Assembly (NCBI GenBank): GCA_051418055.1 | Contig: JBPRGH010000103.1 | Coordinates: 93,054 to 157,053 of the forward strand | Length of the DNA: 64,000 nt | Direction: 5' to 3' | DNA from: JBPRGH01 sp051418055 | GTDB lineage: Bacteria > Bacteroidota > Bacteroidia > Cytophagales > Cyclobacteriaceae | Shown here: piece after piece, positions 27,509 to 36,315 of the stretch | Position numbering within the stretch: the first letter of the stretch is position 1 | How the letters are laid out: the number at the start of each line of letters is the position of its first letter | Translations under genes and position numbers: made by a program | Notes under the pieces: generated by a model | What the model was told of the DNA's origin: nothing | What the model saw: only the letters and a program-made list of their open reading frames with translations | Database searches by the model: none

Positions 27509-29725
27509 TTACTTCTTTTCATTAAACTTATCGAATTTGGAAACGTCCTCCACTCTTGGAAAATAATTATCATTTTCTTCAGTGTCTCCTGTTTCCTTCT
27601 CAGGATCTAATACAACATTGGCAAGCTCTTTTTCAAAAATAAAGGTTTTTACTACTTCTTGTTCATTGTATCTCCAGATTTCAGCAGGTATAACTTCAGT
27701 TTGTTTTGTGCCATCAATAAAGTTGAATTCGATCACAAGCGGCGTTACAAGCCCGCCTTTGTTGGTAAATTTCACCTGATAAATATTTTTGCCTCTTAGC
27801 TGCTCCCTTACCTGATTGTCATCTATCCTGTTCAAAAACTCACCGTAGTACCTTTCATCAGTATCCATTACGGAAATTTCCTCAGGTTCATCTTGCAGAG
27901 TTCCTGTATTTGCTTTAGCGCTTAGTATGCCTTTCTTAACATTCTTTCCTTTGTTTTCAATCGTTGTATTCTCCTCTTTAAGCTTAAACCACTTTACTTC
28001 ATCAACTGAAACATCCACGTGATCTACTGAATAGAACCATCCTCTCCAGAACCAATCCAGGTCTACGGCTGAAGCGTCCTCCATAGTACGGAAGAAATCT
28101 GCAGGTGCGGGATGTTTAAATGCCCAGCGGTTCGCATATTCCTTTAATGCCACATCAAATAATTCCGGCCCCATAACCACTTCCCGTAATACAGTTAGTG
28201 CAGCGGATGGCTTCCCATAAGCGTTATAGCCAAATTGCATCACCTGCTCAGAGTTGGTCATTATAGGACGTATAAAGTTCTTATCCCCTTTCATATAAGG
28301 AACTACTCCTTCCGGTGTCCCCCATATTAGATCAAGATCCGGATAACGCTCACGTTTAGTTTCTTTTTCCAGAAATGTATTTATACCTTCATCCATCCAC
28401 GTCCACTGGCGCTCATCAGAATTGATGATCATCGGGAAATAATTATGGCCTACCTCATGCACAATTACACTTATCATTCCATCGCGAAGTCGTTCAGAAT
28501 AATTGCCGTCTTTATCCGGACGGCCATAGTTGTAACAGATCATAGGATATTCCATTCCCTGATTAGCGGCATGTACAGATATAGCCACCGGATAAGGATA
28601 GTCGAATGTTCGTTCAGAATAAACATCCAGCGTGTTTTTTACTGCAAGAGTTGATTCCTTTTCCCAAAGCGGATTTCCCTCTTTCGGATAAAAAGACATT
28701 GCCATAGGCGTGGTACTATTAAGCTTCACTGCCATCGCATCCCAGATATATTTTCTGCTTGAAGCAAAGGCAAAATCCCTTACCTTTTCAGCTTTAAATG
28801 TCCAGGTTTTCTTCTTTTTACTCCTTGACTTCTCATTTTTAACCGCCTCTTCTTCAGTTACTATTAAAATTGGTTTATCAAAAGTTTTCTGTGCCCTATT
28901 CCAACGCTCAAGTTGGGTTTTGCTAAGCACATCTTTAGGATTTTGCAGCCATCCTGAAGCTGCTACAATATGATCTGCCGGCATGGTAATATTAACAAGG
29001 TAATCACCAAATACCAGGGCAAATTCTCCTCTTCCAATAAATTGTTTATTTTGCCATCCTTCATAATCATCGTATACGGCCATCCTGGGAAACCATTGGG
29101 CAACTGTATATGCATAATTCCCATCTTCGGGAAAATACTCATAACCACCACGGCCATTTTCTGTCATGCGGTCATAAATGTTATAGCTCCATTCAATTGA
29201 AAATGTAAATTGATCACCCGAATTTAGAGGCTGAGGTAAATCAATACGCATCATTGTCCTATTGATGGTTTTTGGCAGATCTTTCCCTGAGGCGTCTTTT
29301 ACAGAAATTATTTTATAACCTCCTTCATAGTCGTGGAGCCTTAATCCTCCCGCAATAAATTTTGCAGGAATAGAATCCCTTAATGTGGTGGTGTTGGTGG
29401 AGTGCTCAATATTTCCTTTGGCACGTACATTCTGATCTAGCTGTACCCATAGATAGGGCAATTTATGGGGTGATTGATTATAGTAAGTTATCGTTTCTTT
29501 ACCGGTTAGCTTTTGGCTTTCATCATCTATTTCGACATCTATTACATAATCAGCTTTTTGTTGCCAATATTTCTCTCCCGGCGCACCGGAGCCTGTCCGG
29601 TAAGAATTTGGGGTAGGCAATAATTCATCCAGCTGTTCGAATTTGCCGGACCAGCCTTTTTCCTGGGAATATCCAATGGAATAAACGAGTGCCAGGATTG
29701 CGAGCGTTGCAAACTTTTTAAACAT
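27509..29725 (-). CDS. M1 family metallopeptidase, secreted (copy 2)
   Basis: 738-residue secreted zinc peptidase with a signal peptide (1-20, ending GYSQ). The zinc site HEVGH is at 423-427 with the distal Glu 19 residues on, and GMEYPM lies before it. It shares with the gene at 18290 the opening WSGKFEQLDELLPTPNSYRTG style, the same AVYDDYEGW and RRTMEDASAVDLDWFWRGWF-type blocks, and the C-terminal NNYFPRVED ending. The frame extends to 29758, but ATG at 29725 gives the signal peptide. It is an isolated single-gene unit ending at a strong terminator. Confidence 0.94.
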   Translation of the reverse strand: MFKKFATLAILALVYSIGYSQEKGWSGKFEQLDELLPTPNSYRTGSGAPGEKYWQQKADYVIDVEIDDESQKLTGKETITYYNQSPHKLPYLWVQLDQNVRAKGNIEHSTNTTTLRDSIPAKFIAGGLRLHDYEGGYKIISVKDASGKDLPKTINRTMMRIDLPQPLNSGDQFTFSIEWSYNIYDRMTENGRGGYEYFPEDGNYAYTVAQWFPRMAVYDDYEGWQNKQFIGRGEFALVFGDYLVNITMPADHIVAASGWLQNPKDVLSKTQLERWNRAQKTFDKPILIVTEEEAVKNEKSRSKKKKTWTFKAEKVRDFAFASSRKYIWDAMAVKLNSTTPMAMSFYPKEGNPLWEKESTLAVKNTLDVYSERTFDYPYPVAISVHAANQGMEYPMICYNYGRPDKDGNYSERLRDGMISVIVHEVGHNYFPMIINSDERQWTWMDEGINTFLEKETKRERYPDLDLIWGTPEGVVPYMKGDKNFIRPIMTNSEQVMQFGYNAYGKPSAALTVLREVVMGPELFDVALKEYANRWAFKHPAPADFFRTMEDASAVDLDWFWRGWFYSVDHVDVSVDEVKWFKLKEENTTIENKGKNVKKGILSAKANTGTLQDEPEEISVMDTDERYYGEFLNRIDDNQVREQLRGKNIYQVKFTNKGGLVTPLVIEFNFIDGTKQTEVIPAEIWRYNEQEVVKTFIFEKELANVVLDPEKETGDTEENDNYFPRVEDVSKFDKFNEKK

Positions 29726-29830
29726 AAATAATTTGTTGGGTTTATTTTTATTAATCAATACTCAAATATATGGCTGTGCAGGCTAACTTTAAAGATTATT
29801 ATTTTAGCGGTAATAGATCAGGTTTTTCGA

Positions 29831-30772
29831 ATGTATAACAATATAAGCATAATTCAACTACAATATGTAACTGCTTTGGCACGTCACCAGCATTTTAAAA
29901 AAGCTGCTGAAGCATGTAGCGTTACTCAACCTACGTTAAGTATGCAGCTGCAAAAACTGGAAGAGCAAATCGGGCTCATTTTATTTGACAGGAAATCTGT
30001 TCCGATAACTCCTACTCCCTCCGGAAAGCCATTTATAAAGCAAGCCGAGCAGGTACTTTTTGAGCTGGATAAGCTGAAGCAGGTGGTCGAAGATCAAAAA
30101 GAAGCAATCACGGGATCCTTTGAAATTGGTGCCCTGCCTACAATCGGCCCTTATCTGTTCCCTCGTATTATTCCCGGCATCACCAAACAATTTTCACAGA
30201 TAAATATAAATGCCTTTGAAAAAACAACAGAGGACCTTGTGCAGGAGCTGCAATCAGGAATTTTAGATATTGGCATAATGGTGACGCCTTACGAAGCGGA
30301 AAATCTCAGGTTTTTCCCCGTCTATAAGGAGGAATTCCTTCTCTATATCTCTCACAGGCATAAGCTATTTGAAAAGCAGGAAATAGATGCAAGTGAGCTA
30401 AACCCTCAGGAAATATGGATCCTTCAGGAAGGGCACTGTTTCAGGGAGCAGGTATTGAATATTTGTGGCGCAAAGGAGGGGCATGCGGGAAATTTCTCTT
30501 ACCGCAGCGGGTCACTGGAAGCGTTAAAGCGGCTTGTAGATAAATATGGAGGCATTACTCTTTTGCCGGAATTGGCTGTGGAAGATTTTGATGCCAATAG
30601 TATAAAGCACCTCAGGAGGATAAAACCTCCAAAACCGGTACGTGAGGTAAGCCTGGCAGTACATGAGAATTTTGCCAAGATCACACTTATAAAAAAATTA
30701 GTTTCTGTCATTCAAAATTCACTGCCATTTAACCTCCAGGATAAAAACAACTTTAAATTAATTAGATATTAA
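29831..30772 (+). CDS. oxyR: hydrogen-peroxide-sensing LysR regulator OxyR
   Basis: 313-residue transcription factor with an N-terminal winged helix (FKKAAEACSVTQPTLSMQLQ, 22-41) and a C-terminal sensor domain (about 92-300). The sensor has both redox cysteines at OxyR spacing: C203 in EGHCFREQ and C212 in NICGAKEG, eight residues between, as in the E. coli C199/C208 pair. H2O2 should oxidise C203 and form a disulfide. It is followed after 5 bp by a Cys/Met PLP enzyme, so the three genes 29831-32787 are likely co-transcribed. Targets here are unknown; katG or ahpC are outside the window. Confidence 0.94.
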   Translation: MYNNISIIQLQYVTALARHQHFKKAAEACSVTQPTLSMQLQKLEEQIGLILFDRKSVPITPTPSGKPFIKQAEQVLFELDKLKQVVEDQKEAITGSFEIGALPTIGPYLFPRIIPGITKQFSQININAFEKTTEDLVQELQSGILDIGIMVTPYEAENLRFFPVYKEEFLLYISHRHKLFEKQEIDASELNPQEIWILQEGHCFREQVLNICGAKEGHAGNFSYRSGSLEALKRLVDKYGGITLLPELAVEDFDANSIKHLRRIKPPKPVREVSLAVHENFAKITLIKKLVSVIQNSLPFNLQDKNNFKLIRY

Positions 30773-30777
30773 CATAT

Positions 30778-31902
30778 ATGACTAAAGGCAAATCTACTCT
30801 CTGTGTACATAGCGGCTCATTTGAGGATAAAATAACGAAAGGGGTCAACACACCTATTTTTACCTCCTCAGCTTATGATTATGAAGAAGTTGATGCTCTT
30901 GCATATCCACGCTATAATAATACTGTAAATCAACAGGCTGTTGCTGAAAAGATACGAGCCCTGGAAAACGGTGAGGACGCACTTGTTTTCAGCTCCGGAA
31001 TGGCAGCAATAATGACTGCTTTATTTGCTGTCCTTAAAACAGGGGACCATGCTGTTATCCAGAAGGATATATATGGCGGATCTTTCGATGCTTTAACAAC
31101 AGAATTAGATCGTTATGGCATTGAGCTGACATTTGTTAAGGGTCATACTAAAGAAGATTTTCAATCTGCCATTCAGGAAAATACAAGGCTAATATTCATA
31201 GAAACTCCCTCCAATCCACTCTTAAAAATAGTTGATGTGCGGGCAGTTGCTGAGCTCGGTAATGAGCAGATAGTAACAATGATCGATAATACCTTTTCCT
31301 CTCCTGTCAATCAAAATCCCATTGATATGGGAATAGATATCGTGATGCACTCTGCTACCAAATATCTTGGCGGGCATAGTGATATACTGGCCGGGGCTCT
31401 TATATCATCAAAAACGATAATGGCTAAAATTAAAAATACAGCTATTCATATTGGTGGAAGCCTTGATGCCCATACCTGCTATTTACTCGAGAGGAGTATT
31501 AAAACCCTGCTTATTCGGGTAGAAAGACAAAATGCCAATGCACAATCAGTAGCTGAGTTCCTTGAAAATCATCCTAAGGTAGAAAAGGTTTATTACCCCG
31601 GCCTCAGTTCCCATGACGGGCATGAAATAGCGTTAAAGCAGATGAAGGGCTTTGGCGGTATGATAAGTTTCGAAACAAAGGAAAATGCGGAGCAGTTATT
31701 AGAGAAACTGCAGATGATAAAAAGAGCGATCAGTTTAGGGGGTGTCGAGTCAACAGTTTGCCTGCCGGTAAAAACCAGTCACTCAAAAGTATCTCCCGAA
31801 GAGCGTGCTAAAATGGGAATAAAGGATAATCTAATTCGTCTTTCTGTAGGAATTGAAGACGATAAAGATATCATTCAGGATTTAAAACAGGCACTGGAGT
31901 AG
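30778..31902 (+). CDS. Cys/Met metabolism PLP enzyme (cystathionine gamma-synthase/lyase type)
   Basis: 374-residue fold type I PLP enzyme of trans-sulfuration. The PLP lysine is K195 in SATKYLGGHSD; YPRYNNTV (43-50) and SSGMAA (72-77) form the cofactor pocket; the C-terminal GGVESTVCLP segment and LIRLSVGIEDDKDI end are canonical. Family members differ by only a few residues between cystathionine gamma-synthase, beta-lyase, gamma-lyase and methionine gamma-lyase, so the exact reaction is open. It sits 5 bp after oxyR and 3 bp before the fructosamine kinase gene. Confidence 0.9.
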   Translation: MTKGKSTLCVHSGSFEDKITKGVNTPIFTSSAYDYEEVDALAYPRYNNTVNQQAVAEKIRALENGEDALVFSSGMAAIMTALFAVLKTGDHAVIQKDIYGGSFDALTTELDRYGIELTFVKGHTKEDFQSAIQENTRLIFIETPSNPLLKIVDVRAVAELGNEQIVTMIDNTFSSPVNQNPIDMGIDIVMHSATKYLGGHSDILAGALISSKTIMAKIKNTAIHIGGSLDAHTCYLLERSIKTLLIRVERQNANAQSVAEFLENHPKVEKVYYPGLSSHDGHEIALKQMKGFGGMISFETKENAEQLLEKLQMIKRAISLGGVESTVCLPVKTSHSKVSPEERAKMGIKDNLIRLSVGIEDDKDIIQDLKQALE

Positions 31903-31905
31903 CTT

Positions 31906-32787
31906 ATGAATGTACCGGAAGAAGTAAAAAAACATATAGAAGCCTTCTTTTCTGATAAAGAAACTGATTTTAAAATTCAGGGTTTCACATCAGCTTCCGG
32001 TGGATGTATTAATAATGGCGGCACCCTAAAAACCTCGGCGGGCGATTTTTTCCTGAAATGGAACGATGCTAAAAAATTTCCGGGAATGTTTAAGGTAGAG
32101 GCAAAAGGTTTGCGCCTGTTAAAGTATCCTGGTGTAATTAAGGTGCCGAAAGTGGAGCATTATGGTGAAGGAGATACCTACTCGTATATTCTCATGGAGA
32201 ATATTAAATCAGCAGGCAGAAATAGCTCGTACTGGAAGAAATTTGGTGAGCAGCTGGCATCTCTTCATGAAAATACCTCAGAAAAATATGGACTTGATCA
32301 TAATAACTATATTGGGTCACTCCCTCAAAAAAACAAGCCCCTCGACAACTGGGTTGAATTTACGATCACCCAGCGTTTCGAACCATTGGTAAAATTGGCA
32401 ATAGATTCCGGCCGTGCTGATGTAAACTTAAACCATGATTTTGAGAAGCTCTATGGCAAACTAAGGGGGCTGCTGGTTAATGAACCTCCGTCACTTTTAC
32501 ATGGTGATCTCTGGAGCGGTAACGTTTTATCCGATGGAAATGGGGCTCCCTGTATAATCGATCCTGCTGTATACTATGGTAACAGAGAAATCGAGCTTGC
32601 CTTTACCACCCTTTTTGGAGGTTTTGATCAGGAGTTTTACAATTCGTATAATCAAGCCTGGCCTCTCGAGAGTGGATATCAGGAGCGATTTGATCTCTAT
32701 AATCTTTATCCTTTACTGGTTCATGTTAACCTCTTTGGCGGTGGATATTTAAACCAGCTTCGTCAGATCCTTCAACAGTTTGTGTAA
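31906..32787 (+). CDS. fructosamine kinase family protein
   Basis: 293-residue ATP-dependent kinase that phosphorylates ketosamines on glycated amines or proteins, which then break down (deglycation). The P-loop SGGCINNGG has Cys34, the site reported as a redox switch in some fructosamine-3-kinases. The catalytic HGD is H199-G200-D201 in LLHGDLWSGN, followed by the IIDPA metal motif (217-221). Tight spacing after the PLP gene and oxyR argues for one operon tied to oxidative and glycation stress; this link is inference. Substrate cannot be named from sequence. Confidence 0.9.
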   Translation: MNVPEEVKKHIEAFFSDKETDFKIQGFTSASGGCINNGGTLKTSAGDFFLKWNDAKKFPGMFKVEAKGLRLLKYPGVIKVPKVEHYGEGDTYSYILMENIKSAGRNSSYWKKFGEQLASLHENTSEKYGLDHNNYIGSLPQKNKPLDNWVEFTITQRFEPLVKLAIDSGRADVNLNHDFEKLYGKLRGLLVNEPPSLLHGDLWSGNVLSDGNGAPCIIDPAVYYGNREIELAFTTLFGGFDQEFYNSYNQAWPLESGYQERFDLYNLYPLLVHVNLFGGGYLNQLRQILQQFV

Positions 32788-32919
32788 TACTATAGAGGAA
32801 TCTCTACAGTCCATCTATAACTACCTGCCATCATTAGCTGTTAAGGCTATAAAAGCATTATTTCATTTCTGGAATGAATCTTTCTGAATATATATATAAA
32901 TAGAAATAGTTAAGTTATT

Positions 32920-33708
32920 ATGAAGAAATTACCGAATCGATTATTTATTTACTCTATTTGCGCTTCTTTGCTCCTGTTTAGCCAATGCGAACCCCGCGGA
33001 TCGAACAGGGAAAAAATTGAAGACGAAGGCGACCCCAATTATGAAATGCTTGAAGGTGAGGATGTCCCACCTGCAGGCGAGGATGAACATGCCCTTGATT
33101 CTGCAGAAATTTCCCATATGAAACAGCTACAGGATGAAAATCTTAGATATAAGCGGGTTTTGGACAGTATTGCGGAAGTTAATCCAAACATAACCTATAC
33201 TTATACTCCGGTCAATGGGGGCCGGATAAAAACAGTTTTGGGTGACTATAAAGTGGCTGTTGATAATTTAAATTTAATGACAGAAGAAGAGGAAGAAACA
33301 ATAGCATTAATCCTGGAGAAAAGGTTTCAAAACCGACAGGAGATGCTGAAATACTATAATAAACTTCAGAATGTTGATCTTCCCGCTAAACCTAAAGAAG
33401 GATTTTCTGCTTTTTATGAAGAACTACGTGAAAATATCTCGTATCCAGAAGAGGCGAAAAAACTAGATACTGAAGGATTAATATTTGTTCAGTTAGCTGT
33501 GGAAAAAGATGGCTCAATCTCCAACATAAAAGTATCAGAAAATATCAATACAGCTAATAATGATCTCGAGGAGGAGATAGAAGATGCTGCAATAGAAGCT
33601 GTAAAAGAAACAACAGGGAAATGGAAAGCTGCTCAAAAAAACGGGGAGCCGGTACGTTCTAAATTAGAAATTCCCATTTGGTTTGATCCTGATACTACCC
33701 GCTCATAA
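32920..33708 (+). CDS. lipoprotein with TonB C-terminal domain
   Basis: 262 residues. The N-terminus carries a lipobox (LLFSQC, Cys23), an acidic linker (about 30-60) and a helical stretch (65-160). The C-terminal part (about 166-262) is TonB_C: ISYPEEAKKLDTEGLIFVQLAVEKDG and the closing RSKLEIPIWF strand. A usual TonB is anchored by a transmembrane helix; this one would be lipid-anchored. It may link envelope proteins or receive other energised partners rather than transmit proton-motive force. Its last 6 bases overlap the convergent ABC gene. Confidence 0.85.
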   Translation: MKKLPNRLFIYSICASLLLFSQCEPRGSNREKIEDEGDPNYEMLEGEDVPPAGEDEHALDSAEISHMKQLQDENLRYKRVLDSIAEVNPNITYTYTPVNGGRIKTVLGDYKVAVDNLNLMTEEEEETIALILEKRFQNRQEMLKYYNKLQNVDLPAKPKEGFSAFYEELRENISYPEEAKKLDTEGLIFVQLAVEKDGSISNIKVSENINTANNDLEEEIEDAAIEAVKETTGKWKAAQKNGEPVRSKLEIPIWFDPDTTRS

Positions 33709-35478
33709 TTTCGCCACCTGCTTATACTGCATCTGATGCAGCTGAGAATAATAACCTCCTTCTTCCAAAAGCGTTTCATGTGTGCCACTTTCAACAATTT
33801 CACCCTGATCCAGCACAAGAATTTTATTTGCTTTTTGTATTGTAGACAGCCTGTGGGCAATTACTATAGAGGTCCTGCCTTTCATCATTTTCTCTATTGC
33901 CTCCTGTATCATTTCTTCCGTTTCGGTATCTACAGAGCTGGTGGCCTCATCCAGTACAATGATCCTCGGATCATAAACCATCGCCCTTACAAATGAGATT
34001 AGCTGGCGCTGACCAACCGATAAGGTAGCACCACGTTCCATCACATTATAATTATAGCCGCCGGGTAGTTTATCAATGAATTTATCAGCACCCACAAGTT
34101 TTGCTGCCTCACGGACTTTTTCCTCAGGAATATCTTTATTACCTAAAGTAATATTATTCATTATAGTATCTGAAAATAAAAATACATCCTGAAGTACCAG
34201 ACCTATATTTTTACGTAAAGCATCCAGTGAATACTCTTTTATTTCTTTATCATCAAGAAGTATCTTCCCTCTGTTGATATCATAAAAACGGGTAAGGAGA
34301 TTTATAATAGAAGTCTTTCCTGCTCCTGTGGCTCCCACGAGTGCTACAGTCTGGCCGGGAGTGACGTGGAAGCTAATATCTTTTAAAACATAATCAGTTT
34401 CTTCATAAGCAAACCATACCCTTTCAAATTTAACATCTCCCTCAAGATGTTTTGGTTCATAGTTTCCTGTATCCGGAATATGCTCTTCGCTATCCAATAA
34501 TTTCATTATACGTGAGGAGCTAACAATTCCTAATTGGAGAGTATTAAATCTATCTGCAAGCATTCTAATAGGGCGGAAAAACATGTTGATGTACATAATA
34601 AAAGCAATGATCACCCCTACCTGCATATTCTCTGCAACATTCAGCACTTCCTTAGCACCGTACCAAACCACAAGCCCAATGCTGATAGCACTTATTATCT
34701 CCGCGACCGGGAAATAAACGGAATAATAAAGAACTGATTTCAGGTTTGCTTTTTTATGCTCCTCATTAATTTCTTTAAATTTCTTATATTCCCTTTCCTC
34801 ACTTCCAAAGATCTGAACGATACTCATTCCGGTAATATGCTCCTGTACAAATGAGTTTAAATTAGAAACTGCATTTCTCACCCGATTAAAAGCCACCTTT
34901 ACTTTTTCCTTAAAAATATAGGTGCTTACGATTAATATCGGGAAAGTAGATAAACTTACTAAGGCCAGCTCCCAATCAGTGGCAAACATGACAATCAGAA
35001 TGAAGATCAGCTGAAGCAGGTCGCCAACCATTGCCGCCAGACCCTGGCTAAAAACATCTGCCAGTGTTTCAATATCAGAGACCGTCCGTGTGACAAGCCT
35101 GCCTATTGGAGTTTTATCATAAAATTTAAGCCTCAGAGAAAGGAGATGCTTATAAAGTTTTACCCGGATATCCCTTATTACATATTGACCGATCCAGCCA
35201 GAAAAATAGGTATGAAGGTACTGAACAATTGCCTGGGCTATCAGAAGCACCACCAAAAGCATGATCATATTTACCATCCCCTGATAATCCCCTACTGCTA
35301 CTTCATTATCAATTGTTAATTGAATAAGTAACGGGCGAATTGGTGCCAGAACTCCTAAAAGAATAGTAAGCAGGATCAAAAAATAAAAACGCCCTTTATA
35401 GGGCTTAACGAACCGCATCAGGCGCTTTAAAACCTGAAAATCTACGATATTACCACTGCTGACGTTTTCTTTCTGCAC
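33703..35478 (-). CDS. ABC exporter, fused permease-ATPase
   Basis: 591-residue half-transporter of the MsbA/multidrug type; it would work as a homodimer at the inner membrane. The membrane domain (about 15-325) has six hydrophobic helices; the nucleotide domain follows (345-591) with Walker A GATGAGKTS, Q loop, signature SVGQRQ, Walker B IIVLDEATSSVD and the H-loop AHRLST. All ATPase motifs are intact. The transported substrate is unknown. It starts 13 bp after truA ends and is probably co-transcribed with it. Confidence 0.95.
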   Translation of the reverse strand: MQKENVSSGNIVDFQVLKRLMRFVKPYKGRFYFLILLTILLGVLAPIRPLLIQLTIDNEVAVGDYQGMVNMIMLLVVLLIAQAIVQYLHTYFSGWIGQYVIRDIRVKLYKHLLSLRLKFYDKTPIGRLVTRTVSDIETLADVFSQGLAAMVGDLLQLIFILIVMFATDWELALVSLSTFPILIVSTYIFKEKVKVAFNRVRNAVSNLNSFVQEHITGMSIVQIFGSEEREYKKFKEINEEHKKANLKSVLYYSVYFPVAEIISAISIGLVVWYGAKEVLNVAENMQVGVIIAFIMYINMFFRPIRMLADRFNTLQLGIVSSSRIMKLLDSEEHIPDTGNYEPKHLEGDVKFERVWFAYEETDYVLKDISFHVTPGQTVALVGATGAGKTSIINLLTRFYDINRGKILLDDKEIKEYSLDALRKNIGLVLQDVFLFSDTIMNNITLGNKDIPEEKVREAAKLVGADKFIDKLPGGYNYNVMERGATLSVGQRQLISFVRAMVYDPRIIVLDEATSSVDTETEEMIQEAIEKMMKGRTSIVIAHRLSTIQKANKILVLDQGEIVESGTHETLLEEGGYYSQLHQMQYKQVAKL

Positions 35479-35491
35479 GAATTTTTCTTTC

Positions 35492-36235
35492 TTAGATAAA
35501 TATTTCTTCCGGATAAACCACTTCTGTTAAAAAGAGCCCATGAGCCGCAACTGCTGCCCCGGCTTTTTGTCGGTCTTTTGCTTCAATAACAGCTTTAAAT
35601 TCCTCTACTGAAATTTTGCCTTTCCCTACTTTCAGTAATGTTCCAACAATTGCCCTTACCATTCCTCTTAAAAAACGATTGGCGGAAATGTTAAAAATAA
35701 GTTCTGAATTCTTCTCTTCCCATTTTGCCTCTGTAATATCACAGATAAAATTATTCACATCTGTTTTTATTTTACTGAAGCTTTCAAAATCCTGTCTTCC
35801 GAGTAATAACGAAGCTGCCGCATTCATGGTTGGCACATCAAGTGATTTTCCATAAAAAAAAGCTGTTTCAACATCAAACGGATCTTTGGAGCGGGTTATT
35901 CTGTATTTATAACTTCTTTTTATTGCATCAAAGCGCGCATGAGCATCTTCTTTAACCGGCAAAATTTTATTTAAAGCTATATCTTTTGGTAAATAACTGT
36001 TTAGCCGGTAAAGTAATGTGTTATTCTTAAATTTATTTTGAATATCAACATGAAAATACTGCTGCCGGCAATGAACCCCGGTATCCGTACGACCGCTCCC
36101 TGTTATGGAGATCTCCTCCTGCAGGACGAGTGCAAGCGCTTTCTCAATTACCTCCTGCACTCCTAATGCGTTAGGCTGCGATTGCCAACCATTGTAATTA
36201 GTACCTTTATAGCTTACTTCAAAGAAATACCTCAT
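35492..36235 (-). CDS. truA: tRNA pseudouridine synthase A
   Basis: Makes pseudouridine at positions 38-40 of tRNA anticodon arms. The catalytic motif GSGRTDTGVH gives D51; MRYFFEVSYKGTNYNGWQSQ is the family opening, and FLRGMVRAIVGTLLKVGKG is at about 188-206. At 247 residues it is full length. It lies between an AT-rich inverted repeat (36244-36299) and the ABC gene, with which it probably forms an operon. Confidence 0.97.
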   Translation of the reverse strand: MRYFFEVSYKGTNYNGWQSQPNALGVQEVIEKALALVLQEEISITGSGRTDTGVHCRQQYFHVDIQNKFKNNTLLYRLNSYLPKDIALNKILPVKEDAHARFDAIKRSYKYRITRSKDPFDVETAFFYGKSLDVPTMNAAASLLLGRQDFESFSKIKTDVNNFICDITEAKWEEKNSELIFNISANRFLRGMVRAIVGTLLKVGKGKISVEEFKAVIEAKDRQKAGAAVAAHGLFLTEVVYPEEIFI

Positions 36236-36243
36236 TGTATAGA

Positions 36244-36299
36244 AATTAAAAATGAAGAATTATGAATTAAAAAATTGTCCCAATTCTTCATTTTTAATT
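36244..36299. repeat. AT-rich 18-bp inverted repeat
   Basis: AATTAAAAATGAAGAATT (36244-36261) is repeated inverted at 36282-36299, with a further overlapping AATTATGAATTAAAAA arm (36258-36273) matched at 36291-36306. No T-run follows, so it is not a normal terminator. This AT-rich type is common between genes in Bacteroidota. It separates the thiolase stop (36316) from the truA start (36235). Confidence 0.7.
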
Positions 36300-36315
36300 C
36301 ATAATTTTTAATTCC

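Noticed and set aside
36244..36306. AT-rich inverted repeat as thiolase terminator
   Set aside because: No GC-rich stem and no T-run.
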